Notes: generated from the letters alone by a model not told the origin. A stretch of DNA of 64,000 nt from CAVRIA01 sp963721115 (GCA_963721115.1 CAVRIA010000004.1:248001-312000); one strand, 5' to 3'. Positions 34,509-42,736 are shown, counted from the first letter of the stretch. Program-made: numbers and translations.

Positions 34509-35660
34509 ATGAAGCGTTTGGCAATCGCGTTTGCTGCCACCGTAATCATCTTCGCCGGGCCTGCCGCGAGTGATGTCTGTGGGGAGGCGCCTGAACCCGG
34601 CGTTCCTTCGCTTGTGTCAACGGATTGCTGCCAGTGGCGGTGGAAATGATGATGTTGTCCGAGCCGCACGGGGAACAGACGACTTGGCCGCACGCAAAGC
34701 ACTTCTTTCAATGTTGGAAACCGAGCCATCCGTAGATACTCCCACCGATCAGAAGCTCATGGATGACCGGGTACGCGCCGAAGCGGTAGAGCTGCTCATC
34801 ACGGGCGGGGCGGTCGATGTAGTCCCGACCTTCGAGGTGGGCCCGATCAATTGCTTCTGAGTCCGGCGCGATTGATCGGGATAAACTGGACGCGCTTGTC
34901 TATCAGAGGAAGCTTGAGCTTGTCCAAATTGGATTGATCTCCTTTCACGCAAATGAAGCACTTCCGGAGTTTGCACGCCATGCTGAGCTCGGCGAATCTG
35001 CAGGTTCATCAGGCTGCCGTTATACGATCGCAGCCCTCGATGTTCCGGAGTCAGTCAACATGCAGGAGGAGATCGTACACGACCAGAAAGCAGACCCGTC
35101 TGCGCGCTGTCGAGCGGCAATCGCGCTGGCGCGTATCGGAAGGGATAGTGGCCGGGCTCTTTCTGTTGGAAAGCTACCGCGGCTACTTGCGGGAACTGGA
35201 GGTTCAAACCACTCACTACGCGCCTTTTGGTTGCAGGGATGACATGGAAACGCTCTACGATCCCGAGCTCGTTGCTACGCTAGAAGCTCTCGCTGCCGCC
35301 CAACCAACGGGGGTTCCGAAGCGAAACATCGAAACCCTCGTTGCGACAATGCGGCTGAATGAGAAAACAATCGACCAGCTAAAACAATTGGCGGCCGACA
35401 ACGATTGGGCGAGGGCTCGCCAGATGCGCTACCCTGCGATCAAGGAGCTCGCCCGTCGTGGGGGATCTGAGTTGATTCCCTTCCTCGAGCAACTGAAACC
35501 GTGGGTCAACCCGAGTGGTGTGGAGGCGGTCTGCGGTCAGGTCGAGGGGCAACGGCAAGTCATGGCGGAGAACATCATCGCCCCGGCCATCGCCGACTCC
35601 GCCTCCGTGCCGAGCGAGAGACCGGCTCAGAAGTCGAACCCCACGGCGCAGCCGGAATGA
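34509..35660 (+). pseudogene. Cassette 5: exported helical-repeat protein, multiply frame-broken
   Basis: ATG 34509 gives a clean signal peptide (MKRLAIAFAATVIIFAGPAA) and closes early. Coding-like sequence continues in other frames: LRLCQRIAASGGG, RKALLSMLETEPSVDTPTDQ, EALPEFARHAELGESAG, CRAAIALARIG, GLFLLESYRGYLRELEVQ, TLEALAAAQPTGVPK, YPAIKELARRGGSELIPFLE to 35660. The alternating short helices suggest HEAT-like repeats. At least three breaks; whether decay or sequence errors cannot be told. Confidence 0.5.
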
Positions 35661-35768
35661 AAGGGAGAGATAAGACAAGGTGAAGGCGGTGTGCGAAGAC
35701 CTACAAAGGGAAAGCAGGGAGTGGGGTGCAAGCGTTGCATAGCTGATTCACACACACGGTCTCGGCGG

Positions 35769-35847
35769 GCCGAACAGAGCGGCTGCTGCGGACGCGGGTC
35801 AGCCGCCTTCCCACTGGTGCCCGCGCCGCAGAGCCGTGGCGTTCGGC
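35769..35847 (+). other. attC5
   Basis: R'' GCCGAAC (35769), R' GTTCGGC (35841); 79 bp, arms GAGCGGCTG/CAGCCG and GCGGAC. R'' complements the cassette 5 start TTCGGC (34470). Confidence 0.82.
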
Positions 35848-35896
35848 GTGTCCGCTGATTGACGGTTCCAACAAGATCAGGCGATAAGCCAGTTGG

Positions 35897-36809
35897 GTGA
35901 CGACCGTGGCAATTCCCAACTTCCAGATGTTGACGCTGCCTCTGCTGCAGTTCGCCTCCGACGGGAACGAGCACGAAATGAGTGAAGCGCGCGAGGCGCT
36001 CGCAGAGCTGTTTCGACTCACCGACGCCGAGAAGTCCACGCTGTTGCCGAGTGGGCGCCAAGCAGTCTTCGCCAACCGGGTGGCATGGGCGAAGGTCTAC
36101 CTTCAGCGTGCGGCGCTTCTCGATTCGCCGCGGCGCGCCCACTTCCGAATCACCGAACGGGGGCGAGACGTTTTGCGAAATCCGCCAGAGCGATCACCGT
36201 GAAGTATCTTGAACGCTTTCCCGAGTTCATCGAATTCCGGTCGATGACAAAAAGGAAGCAGCCGAACCAAGCGCGACAGAGACGGAGGGTGAAACGCCCG
36301 AGGAGAAACTCGAGACCGCGTACCAGCGCCTCCGAAGCGAGATGGCTGCGGGGCTCCTTCAACGCGTGAAGTCCTGTTCTCCGCAGTTTTTCGAACGGCT
36401 TGTCGTCGAGGTGCTGCTGAAGATGGGCTATGGCGGGTCGCGACGCGAGGCGGGCGAAGCGATCGGTCGTGCCGGCGACGAGGGTATCGACGGAATCATC
36501 AACGAGGACCGCCTCGGCCTCGATGTCATCGATCTGCAAGCCAAGAAATGGGAAGGGACAGTCGGGCGACCGGAGATTCAGAAGTTCGTCGGCGCACTTC
36601 ATGGGAAGCGCGCGAAGAAGGGTATCTTCATGACCACCGGTGCGTTCTCCTTCGAGGCTGCGCAGTACGTCGCGACCATCGACCCGAAGGTTGTGCTCAT
36701 TGATGGCGAACAGCTCGCCGAGATCATGATCGACTTCAACGTCGGCGTATCGCCAATGGCATCCTATGAGATCAAACGCATCGACAGCGACTACTTCGGT
36801 GAGGAGTAG
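35897..36809 (+). CDS. mrr: Cassette 6: Mrr-type restriction endonuclease (two frameshifts)
   Basis: Type IV enzyme cutting modified foreign DNA. N-terminal winged helix (IPNFQMLTLPLLQFASDG, LTDAEKSTLLPSGRQ, LDSPRRAHFRITERG), a bridge continued in a second frame (TVKYLERFPEFIEFRS), then the Mrr catalytic domain (FFERLVVEVLLKMGYGG, GDEGIDGII, DLQAKKW with the D...QxK site, FMTTGAFSFEAAQY). GTG 35897 start. Two one-base shifts near 36195 and 36245 interrupt about 303 residues. A defence gene carried as an integron cassette. Confidence 0.82.
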
Positions 36810-36872
36810 GCCGAACAAGGGATTGCAGCCGACGCGCAAAAGGACGCGCGCGGCTGAAAACCGGCGTTCGGC
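36810..36872 (+). other. attC6
   Basis: R'' GCCGAAC starts one base after the mrr stop; R' GTTCGGC (36866). Arms GCAGCCGACGCG/CGCGCGGCTG; 63 bp. Confidence 0.9.
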
Positions 36873-36884
36873 TCGCATGGGACA

Positions 36885-37172
36885 ATGAGTTGCTCGCGAT
36901 GCGAGGAACTGATGCCCGTGATCCGTATCCATACAGCGCATGAGCTGCGAGGAATGGCTGCGCAGGTTCTCCGGATGATAGCGACGGGACTCTTGGAGTT
37001 CGTACGGGGCGATCATCCGTCTGGGTTTGTAGCCCACGAAACGCCGTGGCTTGGTGACTACGTCGAGACTGTCGTCGAGTGCTCAAGCTGCGGACAGCGC
37101 TTCCGCTTGTGTGCCGAGACCTACCATGGCGCAGGAGGCTCCTGGGAAGCGCTGGAAGACACGACCTTATGA
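36885..37172 (+). CDS. Cassette 7: small protein with two Cys-pair motifs
   Basis: 95 residues from ATG 36885. CSRCEE at the N-terminus and CSSCGQRFRLC near the C-terminus could form a zinc site; the middle is helical (GMAAQVLRMIATGLLEFV). Family not recognised. Intact and ending just before attC7. Confidence 0.65.
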   Translation: MSCSRCEELMPVIRIHTAHELRGMAAQVLRMIATGLLEFVRGDHPSGFVAHETPWLGDYVETVVECSSCGQRFRLCAETYHGAGGSWEALEDTTL

Positions 37173-37179
37173 CAACGTG

Positions 37180-37240
37180 GCCGAACAGAGGCGTCCCGGC
37201 CGACGCCGCAAGGCGGCGCGTCTGACCGCCCGCGTTCGGC
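37180..37240 (+). other. attC7
   Basis: R'' GCCGAAC (37180), R' GTTCGGC (37234), arms GGCCGACGCCGC/GCGGCGCGTC; 61 bp. Confidence 0.88.
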
Positions 37241-37274
37241 TTCAACTGGACAACGATGGTAGAACGAACGCGGA

Positions 37275-37508
37275 ATGTACTTCGAGATTCTCGGGCCTCT
37301 TCGGAACGTCGAGACGTTCGCCGTCGGTTCGGCAATCCGCGATCTACCGCGACTACGCCGCTCGTACGGTCGTGGTCGGTGGCGGAAGCGAAAGGGAACG
37401 GCCACCGTGCGATTTCCGGACGGCGCCGTGGTGGAAGCGGAGCTCCATTGGTACGAGGCCACGGGAATTGGTAGAAAGGAAATGCGGATCAAACGGATCC
37501 TTGGTTGA
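37275..37508 (+). CDS. Cassette 8: conserved small protein, first ORF
   Basis: 77 residues from ATG 37275 (MYFEILGPLRNVETFAVG). Basic centre (RLRRSYGRGRWRKRKG) and ending GIGRKEMRIKRILG. This type of small protein recurs in bacterial genomes without a known function; the recollection of homologues is not verified. Seven bases separate it from the second ORF, so the cassette is bicistronic. Confidence 0.65.
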   Translation: MYFEILGPLRNVETFAVGSAIRDLPRLRRSYGRGRWRKRKGTATVRFPDGAVVEAELHWYEATGIGRKEMRIKRILG

Positions 37509-37514
37509 GCTGTG

Positions 37515-37751
37515 ATGGCAGGTACACGAAAGAGGAAACAGTTCGTCGTCTGCGTGCGAAACACGGGCTATCCAGCGTCGCTCGAGCTGCGGAAGATCTA
37601 CCAGGCCATGCCCGACGATGACGCGGCGGCACACGGTCTTGTCCGAGTGATCGATGAGTCCGGTGAGGACTACCTCTACCCGGCAAAGTTCTTCAAAGCG
37701 GTCGACCTGCCGCAGGAAGTCGCGACAGCCATACGTCGAGCGGTCGGTTGA
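37515..37751 (+). CDS. Cassette 8: conserved small protein, second ORF
   Basis: 78 residues from ATG 37515. KQFVVCVRNTGYPASLELRK, then GLVRVIDESGEDYLYPAKFF; a compact alpha/beta protein of a widespread uncharacterised family. Co-transcribed with the first ORF of the cassette. Confidence 0.68.
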   Translation: MAGTRKRKQFVVCVRNTGYPASLELRKIYQAMPDDDAAAHGLVRVIDESGEDYLYPAKFFKAVDLPQEVATAIRRAVG

Positions 37752-37763
37752 GGATCGGTGGCT

Positions 37764-37862
37764 GCCGAACCGAGCGGCTCCGGCGACCGGGGCCGCGCAG
37801 GCGATCTGATGAACTCGAAACGGCACACCGGCGGCCCCGGCTCCTGAGCCGCAGCGTTAGCC
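37764..37862 (+). other. attC8
   Basis: R'' GCCGAAC (37764), R' GTTAGCC (37856); 99 bp with GAGCGGCTCCGG...CCGGCTCCTGAGCCGC arms. R'' complements the cassette 8 start TTCGGC (37235). Confidence 0.85.
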
Positions 37863-37875
37863 GGCGAGAGGCACG

Positions 37876-38241
37876 ATGGGCCTTTGGAGCGACTTCAGGA
37901 AGTGGACCGGTGCCGTGTTCGGGTCCAGGAAGGAGATCGTCCTCGATCCAAGCACGCATCTTTCGGAGTTCAGCGAGTTCGTACCACGCGGTTTCGCCAA
38001 CGGCCTCGAGCTGCTGAACGACCAAAGTACGCCTATGCTCTTCATCGTAGAGGAACTCAGCAAGCATCTCGGTGTCACGCTCCACGAAGCGGCGAAAATA
38101 GCATGGGAAATCCACACCCGAGGCGGGGCTCTGGTGCCGCTCTCTTCTGGTGCCCGCCGCGCGGGCCGTGGCGAGCGCTATTTCCTCGGCTGCCCGTTCA
38201 AAGCGGTATCCGCTGGTTTGCCGCGCTGTCTCACTCGATAA
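37876..38241 (+). CDS. Cassette 9: ClpS-like protein
   Basis: 121 residues from ATG 37876. The central part GLELLNDQSTPMLFIVEEL, SKHLGVTLHEAAKIAWEIHTRG follows the ClpS fold (LLNDDxTPMEFV...A...VHxxG), the adaptor delivering N-degron substrates to ClpAP. The canonical second Asp is Gln and the C-terminus is unusual. It may modify protease targeting; true adaptor activity is unproven. Confidence 0.65.
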   Translation: MGLWSDFRKWTGAVFGSRKEIVLDPSTHLSEFSEFVPRGFANGLELLNDQSTPMLFIVEELSKHLGVTLHEAAKIAWEIHTRGGALVPLSSGARRAGRGERYFLGCPFKAVSAGLPRCLTR

Positions 38242-38296
38242 GAGCTCGGGCGACTTGGAAGAAGCGGTGAGGGAACCATGATCGGCGCGGGGAGCC

Positions 38297-38394
38297 GTCT
38301 AACTCTTAGCGGTTTGGAGAGGCCGAGCGAAACGACGGGTCGGGCTTGAGATGGAGCGCTTCAACGCGAGCGCTTCTCCAAAGCGCTGTTGAGC
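38297..38394 (+). other. attC9
   Basis: R'' GTCTAAC (38297; one mismatch to the complement of cassette 9 start TTAGCC) and R' GTTGAGC (38388); arms AGCGGTTTGGAGA/TCTCCAAAGCGCT; 98 bp. Confidence 0.78.
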
Positions 38395-38421
38395 TAAGCC
38401 GCTTCCACGGCGGCTCCGAAG

Positions 38422-39514
38422 TCAGGCCTGTTTGGAGAAATTGGCGCGGTAGTGGCGAGAGCGCGTGGCGGGAAGCCGGGCGCGCCCTGTACGCGGGGTG
38501 CGTTGGCGGGTTGGAGTGGGTGAGCGAACCTTGGGTGGTGGATGTGAACGGGTTGTTGGTTGTGCCTGGAGGTGCTGTGAGGCACGCCTCGGGGCAAACA
38601 GCGCGCAGCGATGCGGCGGCGCCGGTAGTGGCGAGTCTCGGTGCGGGTGGTCCTGGGTTTTGCGGTGCAGGCGGCTGTTGGAGAGGGCGACGCGGTGGGT
38701 GTAGAGGCCGAGGTAGGAGACGATCTGCTCGGGGCCGCGCCCCGCCGCTGAAGCTTCGGAGCGCAAGCGGCCGAAGGGCTTCTTGGCGTAGACGACCCAT
38801 GCCTGACGGGCGAGGCGGCGGGTGAGGGTGCGGAAGGAGTGGGAATCGAGCTGGGTATCTTTGCCGGTGCCTTGCTCGAAGAGCGCGATGAGCGCGGCGA
38901 GGAACTTGCCGCGGAAAAGGCGCGAGAGCGCTTGGACGGGGAAGAGGTAGTCCTGGCGCGCGCTCACCCAGCGATCGGCGTGGACGTCCAGCCCGCCCCC
39001 GGTGACGATGGCGTGGACGTGGGGATGGAACCTGAGATCGCGGGTCCAGGTGTGGAGCACCAGGGTGAAGCCGAGCTCGGCGCCGAGGCGCTTGGGGTCG
39101 CGGCCGAAGGTGAGCAGCGTCTCGGCGGCGGTGGCAAAGAGCAGATCGTAGAGCAGGCGACGGTAGCGGCGGGCGAGCGGGCGCAGCAGTGCCGGCAGGG
39201 TGAAGACGACGTGGAAGTAGTCGGTGGGGAGCAGGCGTTTGCTTTCGTCCCTCGACCCAGCGGAGCTGGGCCGGGCCCTGGCAGGTGGGACAGTGGCGGT
39301 TGAGGCAGGAGTTGTAGAGGGGCACCTCGGCCGAGCACTGCTGGCAGCGGTAGAGATGGCCGCCGAGGGCGGCGGTGCGGCAGCGTTCGAGATCGCCGAG
39401 AACACGATCCTGCTCGGGCGAGAGGCGATGCTTTTGTCGAAAGCTCCCGCCGTGGGTGCGGAAGATGGAGGCGATCTCCAGGCGCGGCGCACCAGGTGGT
39501 GCGTGCGCATGCAC
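38422..39514 (-). pseudogene. IS91 family transposase, frameshifted and C-terminally altered
   Basis: GTG 39514. Zinc-ribbon N-terminus (LYRCQQCSAEVPLYNSCLNRHCPTCQG); after a one-base shift near 39255 KRLLPTDYFHVVFTLPALLR, GFTLVLHTWTRDLRFHPHVHAIVTGGGL (HUH HPHVH) and VVYAKKPFG...GPEQIVSYLGLYTHRVALSN. The usual continuation (DY-x-GN and EFIRRFLLHVLP-type) is replaced by low-complexity Pro/Arg sequence, so the C-terminus is lost. Carries the 37-bp insert as RLRSEASAAGR between PFG and GPEQ. Confidence 0.75.
38737..38773 (-). repeat. 37-bp sequence inserted in frame in the IS91 transposase
   Basis: Plus strand begins GCGCCCCGCCGCTGAAGCTT; one mismatch to 31680-31716. Relative to its host gene it is in the opposite orientation to the intI copy, and in the transposase frame reads RLRSEASAAGR with no stop. 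Confidence 0.85.
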
Positions 39515-39526
39515 GACGAGAGATGC

Positions 39527-40411
39527 CTACGCGCTGGAGGAAGGCTCGTCGGAATCGGTGGCTTCGCGGATCTCAGGTGCGATCGCATCGAGCGGAGAGC
39601 GGGTCGAGGCGATCAGGCGGGTGCTGACGTGGAGGTAGCGGGTGGTGGTGCGGATGTTGGCGTGACCGAGCAGCACCTGGATGACGCGCAGATCGGTGCC
39701 GGCCTCGAGGCTGTGGGTGGCGAACGCGTGGCGCAAAGTGTGCGGCGTGATTCGTTTGGAGACGCCGCTGTGGGCGAGCGCGATCCGCAGCGCGGTTTGC
39801 ACTCCCTGGGGACTGGCAGGTTTGGCGGCGACGTTGCCGGGGAACAAGAAGGGCTTCTCCGGTCGCTCGGCACGGTAGTAGCGGCGAAGCGTATCGAGCA
39901 GCACGGGGCTCAGCATGGCGTAGCGGTCGCGGGCGCCCTTGCCAGCGCGGACGTGGATCACCATGCGCTTGTCGTCGATGTCACCGATCGAGAGCTTGCA
40001 CGCCTCGCTGACGCGCAGTCCCGCTCCGTAGGCGCAGAAGAGGAGCACGCGGTACTTGGGCGAGCGCACGGCAGCGAGCACCTTGGCCACCTCGCCGGGG
40101 CTCGGGATGTCGAGGAGCGTGCGGGGCACCTTCGGGTAGGGGATGCGCTCGACGACATCGGGGCGATCGAGAGTGATGCCGTAGAGGAACTTGAGGGCGG
40201 CGACGTGCATCTTGAGGTTGGCGGGGCTGTAGTGGAGGTCGCGAGTGAGGCGGAGCAGGTAGTCACGAACCTCCTTGGCACCGAGCTCGGCGGGCGAGAT
40301 GCGGTAGTGCGCTGCGAGGGCGCGGGCGCAGCGCAGGTACTCCTTGCGGGTCACCTCGGCAACGCCGCGCAGGAGCAGATCTCCTTCCATTCGGTCACGC
40401 AGTTCTCCCAT
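39527..40411 (-). CDS. IS91-associated tyrosine recombinase
   Basis: 294 residues; ATG 40411 with GGAGG six bases upstream. Core-binding domain (EVTRKEYLRCARALAAHY) and catalytic domain with YGAGLRVSEACKLSIGD, HTLRHAFATHSLEAG, LLGHANIRTTTRYLHVS. The R, HxxR, H and Y residues are all present. It lacks the IntI-specific insert, so it is not a second integron integrase. It ends 12 bp before the transposase start. Confidence 0.85.
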   Translation of the reverse strand: MGELRDRMEGDLLLRGVAEVTRKEYLRCARALAAHYRISPAELGAKEVRDYLLRLTRDLHYSPANLKMHVAALKFLYGITLDRPDVVERIPYPKVPRTLLDIPSPGEVAKVLAAVRSPKYRVLLFCAYGAGLRVSEACKLSIGDIDDKRMVIHVRAGKGARDRYAMLSPVLLDTLRRYYRAERPEKPFLFPGNVAAKPASPQGVQTALRIALAHSGVSKRITPHTLRHAFATHSLEAGTDLRVIQVLLGHANIRTTTRYLHVSTRLIASTRSPLDAIAPEIREATDSDEPSSSA

Positions 40412-40592
40412 GGGACACCTCCGTTGGGCTTTCCGGCCTCCGTCCATCGGAGGCGGGGTGGAGGTGCGACGGTGATGGGAGAGAGCCGCGCGCACCAGGC
40501 CTTGACGCCCGGCGCCATACGCGAGCAGACTCACCGGGCTCGAGACCGAGGCGTGCGACCAGAACGATTCACAGCTGCCGCGCAGCGGCTTA

Positions 40593-40690
40593 GTTCAACT
40601 ATGCCGCTGCAGCCGACGCGGGCCGCGGGGCCGAACTGCCAACGGGAGCCGGCCGGGAGCGGCCCGCGCGGCTGAGCGCCAGCGTTATGT
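40593..40690 (+). other. attC10
   Basis: R'' GTTCAAC (40593; one mismatch to complement of cassette 10 start TTGAGC), R' GTTATGT (40684); arms GCAGCCGACGCGGGCCGC/GCGGCCCGCGCGGCTG; 98 bp. Confidence 0.82.
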
Positions 40691-40997
40691 GGCATAGAGT
40701 CGCCGGCGGGCTCATCGTTTTGGTGGCGCTGTCAGCGTGCTCAGCACGAAGCGGAAGCGTCGCAGTAGGCTGTACCACCGCCACGTTGTCTGGCGTCTCT
40801 GAGAACGGCGAGCTGATGATGGCAGCAGAAGCCTCGATTTTCTAGGCCGCGATTCGGTAGACCCTAAGCAATGGCGCGCCAATGATTCTCTCATCTGCGA
40901 ATACACGGGACCGCACGTCGGAGCGCCCATGTTCAGAGTCACAAATGAGCGGCGCAATGAGACGGTGCTAGTCTCAGAGCGCAATGGTGAGCAGTAG
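40687..40997 (+). CDS. Cassette 11: small lipoprotein (one frameshift)
   Basis: The ATG at 40687 lies inside the attC10 R' box, so recombination places the start codon at the junction. MWHRVAGGLIVLVALSAC is a lipoprotein signal. The frame closes at a TAG near 40845, but the adjacent frame continues LGRDSVDPKQWRANDSL, CEYTGPHVGAPMFRVTN, ERNGEQ to TAG 40995-40997; one-base indel in the TTTT run. About 103 residues, unknown function. Confidence 0.62.
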
Positions 40998-41001
40998 TGC
41001 C

Positions 41002-41091
41002 ACATAACCCGCCGCTCGACCCGACCGGCTTGAGCTTGGTCGCTCGCCGCAAACGCCGGTGCGCCGACGGGTCAGCGGCAAGACGTTCGGC
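41002..41091 (+). other. attC11
   Basis: R'' ACATAAC (41002) exactly complements the cassette 11 start TTATGT (40685), a distinctive match; R' GTTCGGC (41085); 90 bp. Confidence 0.9.
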
Positions 41092-41109
41092 GTGAGCGAC
41101 GAGAACGGG

Positions 41110-41460
41110 ATGAGACTCCATCAAACCTGGTGCGGACGGATGATCATTTGCACCTTTGGCGTCTGTTTGGCCGCGTGCGCATTCAAGAATACGGGCGACG
41201 TAAGGTTTTCTCTGCCAGATAAGGTGCCATGGGTGGAGGATCTCTATTCACGTAACGCCGTGGTCGCTGCCCCAACGCTTGTAGGCAATGCCGCAGGCGC
41301 CCTCGTCGGAGTCCCGCTATCTCTGCCCGTCGCCGGCATTGAGCGCGTCGTGGCATCCAGGCGAACAAGACTCTTCCAACGGACGGGCAAGGAAGCGCGC
41401 CGCTGCAGAGTAGCGTTCGGCTGCCAGGGGCATTTGCGCTGTCGGCCCGCGTGTGCTTAG
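41110..41460 (+). CDS. Cassette 12: lipoprotein
   Basis: ATG 41110. MIICTFGVCLAAC is a lipoprotein signal from an N-terminal extension (MRLHQTWCGR), followed by VPWVEDLYSRNAVVAAPTLV and GALVGVPLSLPVAGIERVV, a hydrophobic patch. The frame runs through attC12 to 41460; the real end is probably near 41355, so a 3' indel is likely. Function unknown. Confidence 0.55.
   Translation: MRLHQTWCGRMIICTFGVCLAACAFKNTGDVRFSLPDKVPWVEDLYSRNAVVAAPTLVGNAAGALVGVPLSLPVAGIERVVASRRTRLFQRTGKEARRCRVAFGCQGHLRCRPACA
41360..41421 (+). other. attC12
   Basis: R'' GGCGAAC (41360, one mismatch) and R' GTTCGGC (41415); 62 bp. Weakest of the set because the arms are poorly paired. Confidence 0.55.
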
Positions 41461-41489
41461 GTGTAGACACGTCTTTGGAGGTCGCCAGG

Positions 41490-41749
41490 ATGAAGGCACG
41501 CATCGTTCGCATCGGGAACTCGAAGGGGATTCGTATACCCGAACCGCTTCATCGAGCAGACGGGGTTGAGCGGGGAGGTAACGATTGAAGCTAGGGAAAC
41601 CGTCTCGTGATCCGTGCGGCACGGCGCCCGCGCCACGGATGGGCCGAGGCGTTTAGCGCCATGGCGGCGGCGGGCGATGACCGCCTGCTGGACGGTGACA
41701 GGGTCGACCTCCTCCGGAATGGGATCGGCGACAGTGGCAGTGGCGGTGA
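41490..41749 (+). CDS. Cassette 13: MazE/AbrB-type antitoxin (frame-broken)
   Basis: ATG 41490: MKARIVRIGNSKGIRIPEPL is the swapped-hairpin AbrB DNA-binding start. Other frames continue IEQTGLSGEVTIEARETV, VIRAARRPRHGWAEAFSAM and PPEWDRRQWQWR with TGA 41747-41749, the acidic/Trp tail that occupies the toxin. Three one-base shifts are needed. The stop overlaps the toxin GTG (GTGA). Confidence 0.65.
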
Positions 41750-42063
41750 ATCGTTTCGAGGTGTACCTGGTCAGCCTTGATCCCACAGTGGGTACCGGGA
41801 TGCGGAAAACGCGGCCCTGCCTGATTGTGTCGCCAGACGAAATGAACCACCACATTCGGACGGTGATCGTCGCCCCAATGACCACCAAGGGGCGGCCCTA
41901 TCCCACGAGGGTGGGCTGTCGCTTTGGAGGCAGGACTGGGCAGGTCGTCTTGGACCAGATGCGAGCGGTCGACGCGGCGCGCCTCGTCCGCAGGCTCGGT
42001 CGCATAGACCGACGAACTGGCGGCCATGTCTCAGCCGTGCTGCAGGAAATGTTTGCGCCGTGA
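41746..42063 (+). CDS. Cassette 13: MazF-type mRNA interferase
   Basis: 105 residues from GTG 41746, intact. VNRFEVYLVSLDPTVGTGMRKTRPCLIVSPDEMN, then VIVAPMTTKGRPYPTRV and GQVVLDQMRAVDAARLV are the MazF/ChpB pattern (loop RK-x-RP and T in PMTT). It cleaves mRNA when freed from MazE; in integrons such pairs stabilise the array. This pair runs in the array direction. Confidence 0.88.
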   Translation: MNRFEVYLVSLDPTVGTGMRKTRPCLIVSPDEMNHHIRTVIVAPMTTKGRPYPTRVGCRFGGRTGQVVLDQMRAVDAARLVRRLGRIDRRTGGHVSAVLQEMFAP

Positions 42064-42070
42064 GGATGAA

Positions 42071-42133
42071 GCCGAACCAGGCGATGGAGGCCGACGCGAA
42101 CAGAACGCGCGGCTCATCGCCACACCGTTCGGC
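42071..42133 (+). other. attC13
   Basis: R'' GCCGAAC (42071), R' GTTCGGC (42127), arms GGCCGACGCG/CGCGCGGCTC; 63 bp. Complements the cassette 13 start TTCGGC (41416). Confidence 0.88.
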
Positions 42134-42150
42134 CGATTGAGACTGTCTGA

Positions 42151-42694
42151 ATGCATTTGAACCGTCTCCTGCTTGCGACAATCTGCTCGATTGCCTTCGG
42201 CTGTGGCGTAGACTGCGAGAATCGGAAAGACCGCTCGCGCCGCCGCAAGGATTCGTGGCGGGGGATGATGGAGAGTTCAAGGCGAGTCTGTACCTCACCA
42301 GCAATCCCGATGAGTTCGTGGCAGCGTTGCAACGTCCAGGGGATGCAGGCGCGGATCAATGTTACAGGATCACACTGCGCGCGGGAGGGAAATCGAGTGC
42401 TTCATCATCGTTGCAGGGTGCGGCGGGAATAGTGCCGGGGTCTGCGACGTCGTGGCCGACTTTGAGGTGCTCGACGCGAGTGGTCACGCAGTCTCTCAGT
42501 ATCCGAACGTATCGCTATGGCGGGTGCCACCAAAGGCTGTGCCGGGCAGGCTTCTACCGAGTGAGGCCTCAGTTGCGATTACTCCAGGGGCAGCTGCTCC
42601 CTTGGGAACCTGGCAGGTACGCGCAATCGTCCGAGACAGGATATCCGACAGACCGGTATCTTTGCGCACCGGTTTATTGGTGGCCGACGAATGA
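42151..42694 (+). CDS. Cassette 14: lipoprotein, frame-broken
   Basis: ATG 42151: MHLNRLLLATICSIAFGC lipoprotein signal. Two further frames continue GDDGEFKASLYLTSNPDE and CFIIVAGCGGNSAGVCDVV, FEVLDASGHAVSQYPNVSL to a stop at 42694, at least two shifts. Last cassette-like unit; no attC follows. Confidence 0.5.
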
Positions 42695-42716
42695 GGTGGC
42701 GAAAATTGCGTTCCAG

Positions 42717-42736
42717 GGCGCGCGTAAAGGCGCGCC
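42717..42736. terminator. Hairpin at the distal end of the array
   Basis: GGCGCGC (42717-42723) and GCGCGCC (42730-42736) pair perfectly around GTAAAG, extended outward by GG/CC. Marks the end of the array in place of a final attC. Confidence 0.5.

Larger units (their letters stand above)
38422..40411 (-). mobile_element. IS91-type element (tyrosine recombinase plus transposase) inside cassette 10
   Basis: A minus-strand recombinase gene followed by an HUH/IS91-type transposase is the usual IS91 accessory layout. Exact ends cannot be set; attC9 and attC10 bracket it at 38394 and 40593. It sits where a cassette gene would be. Confidence 0.72.
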
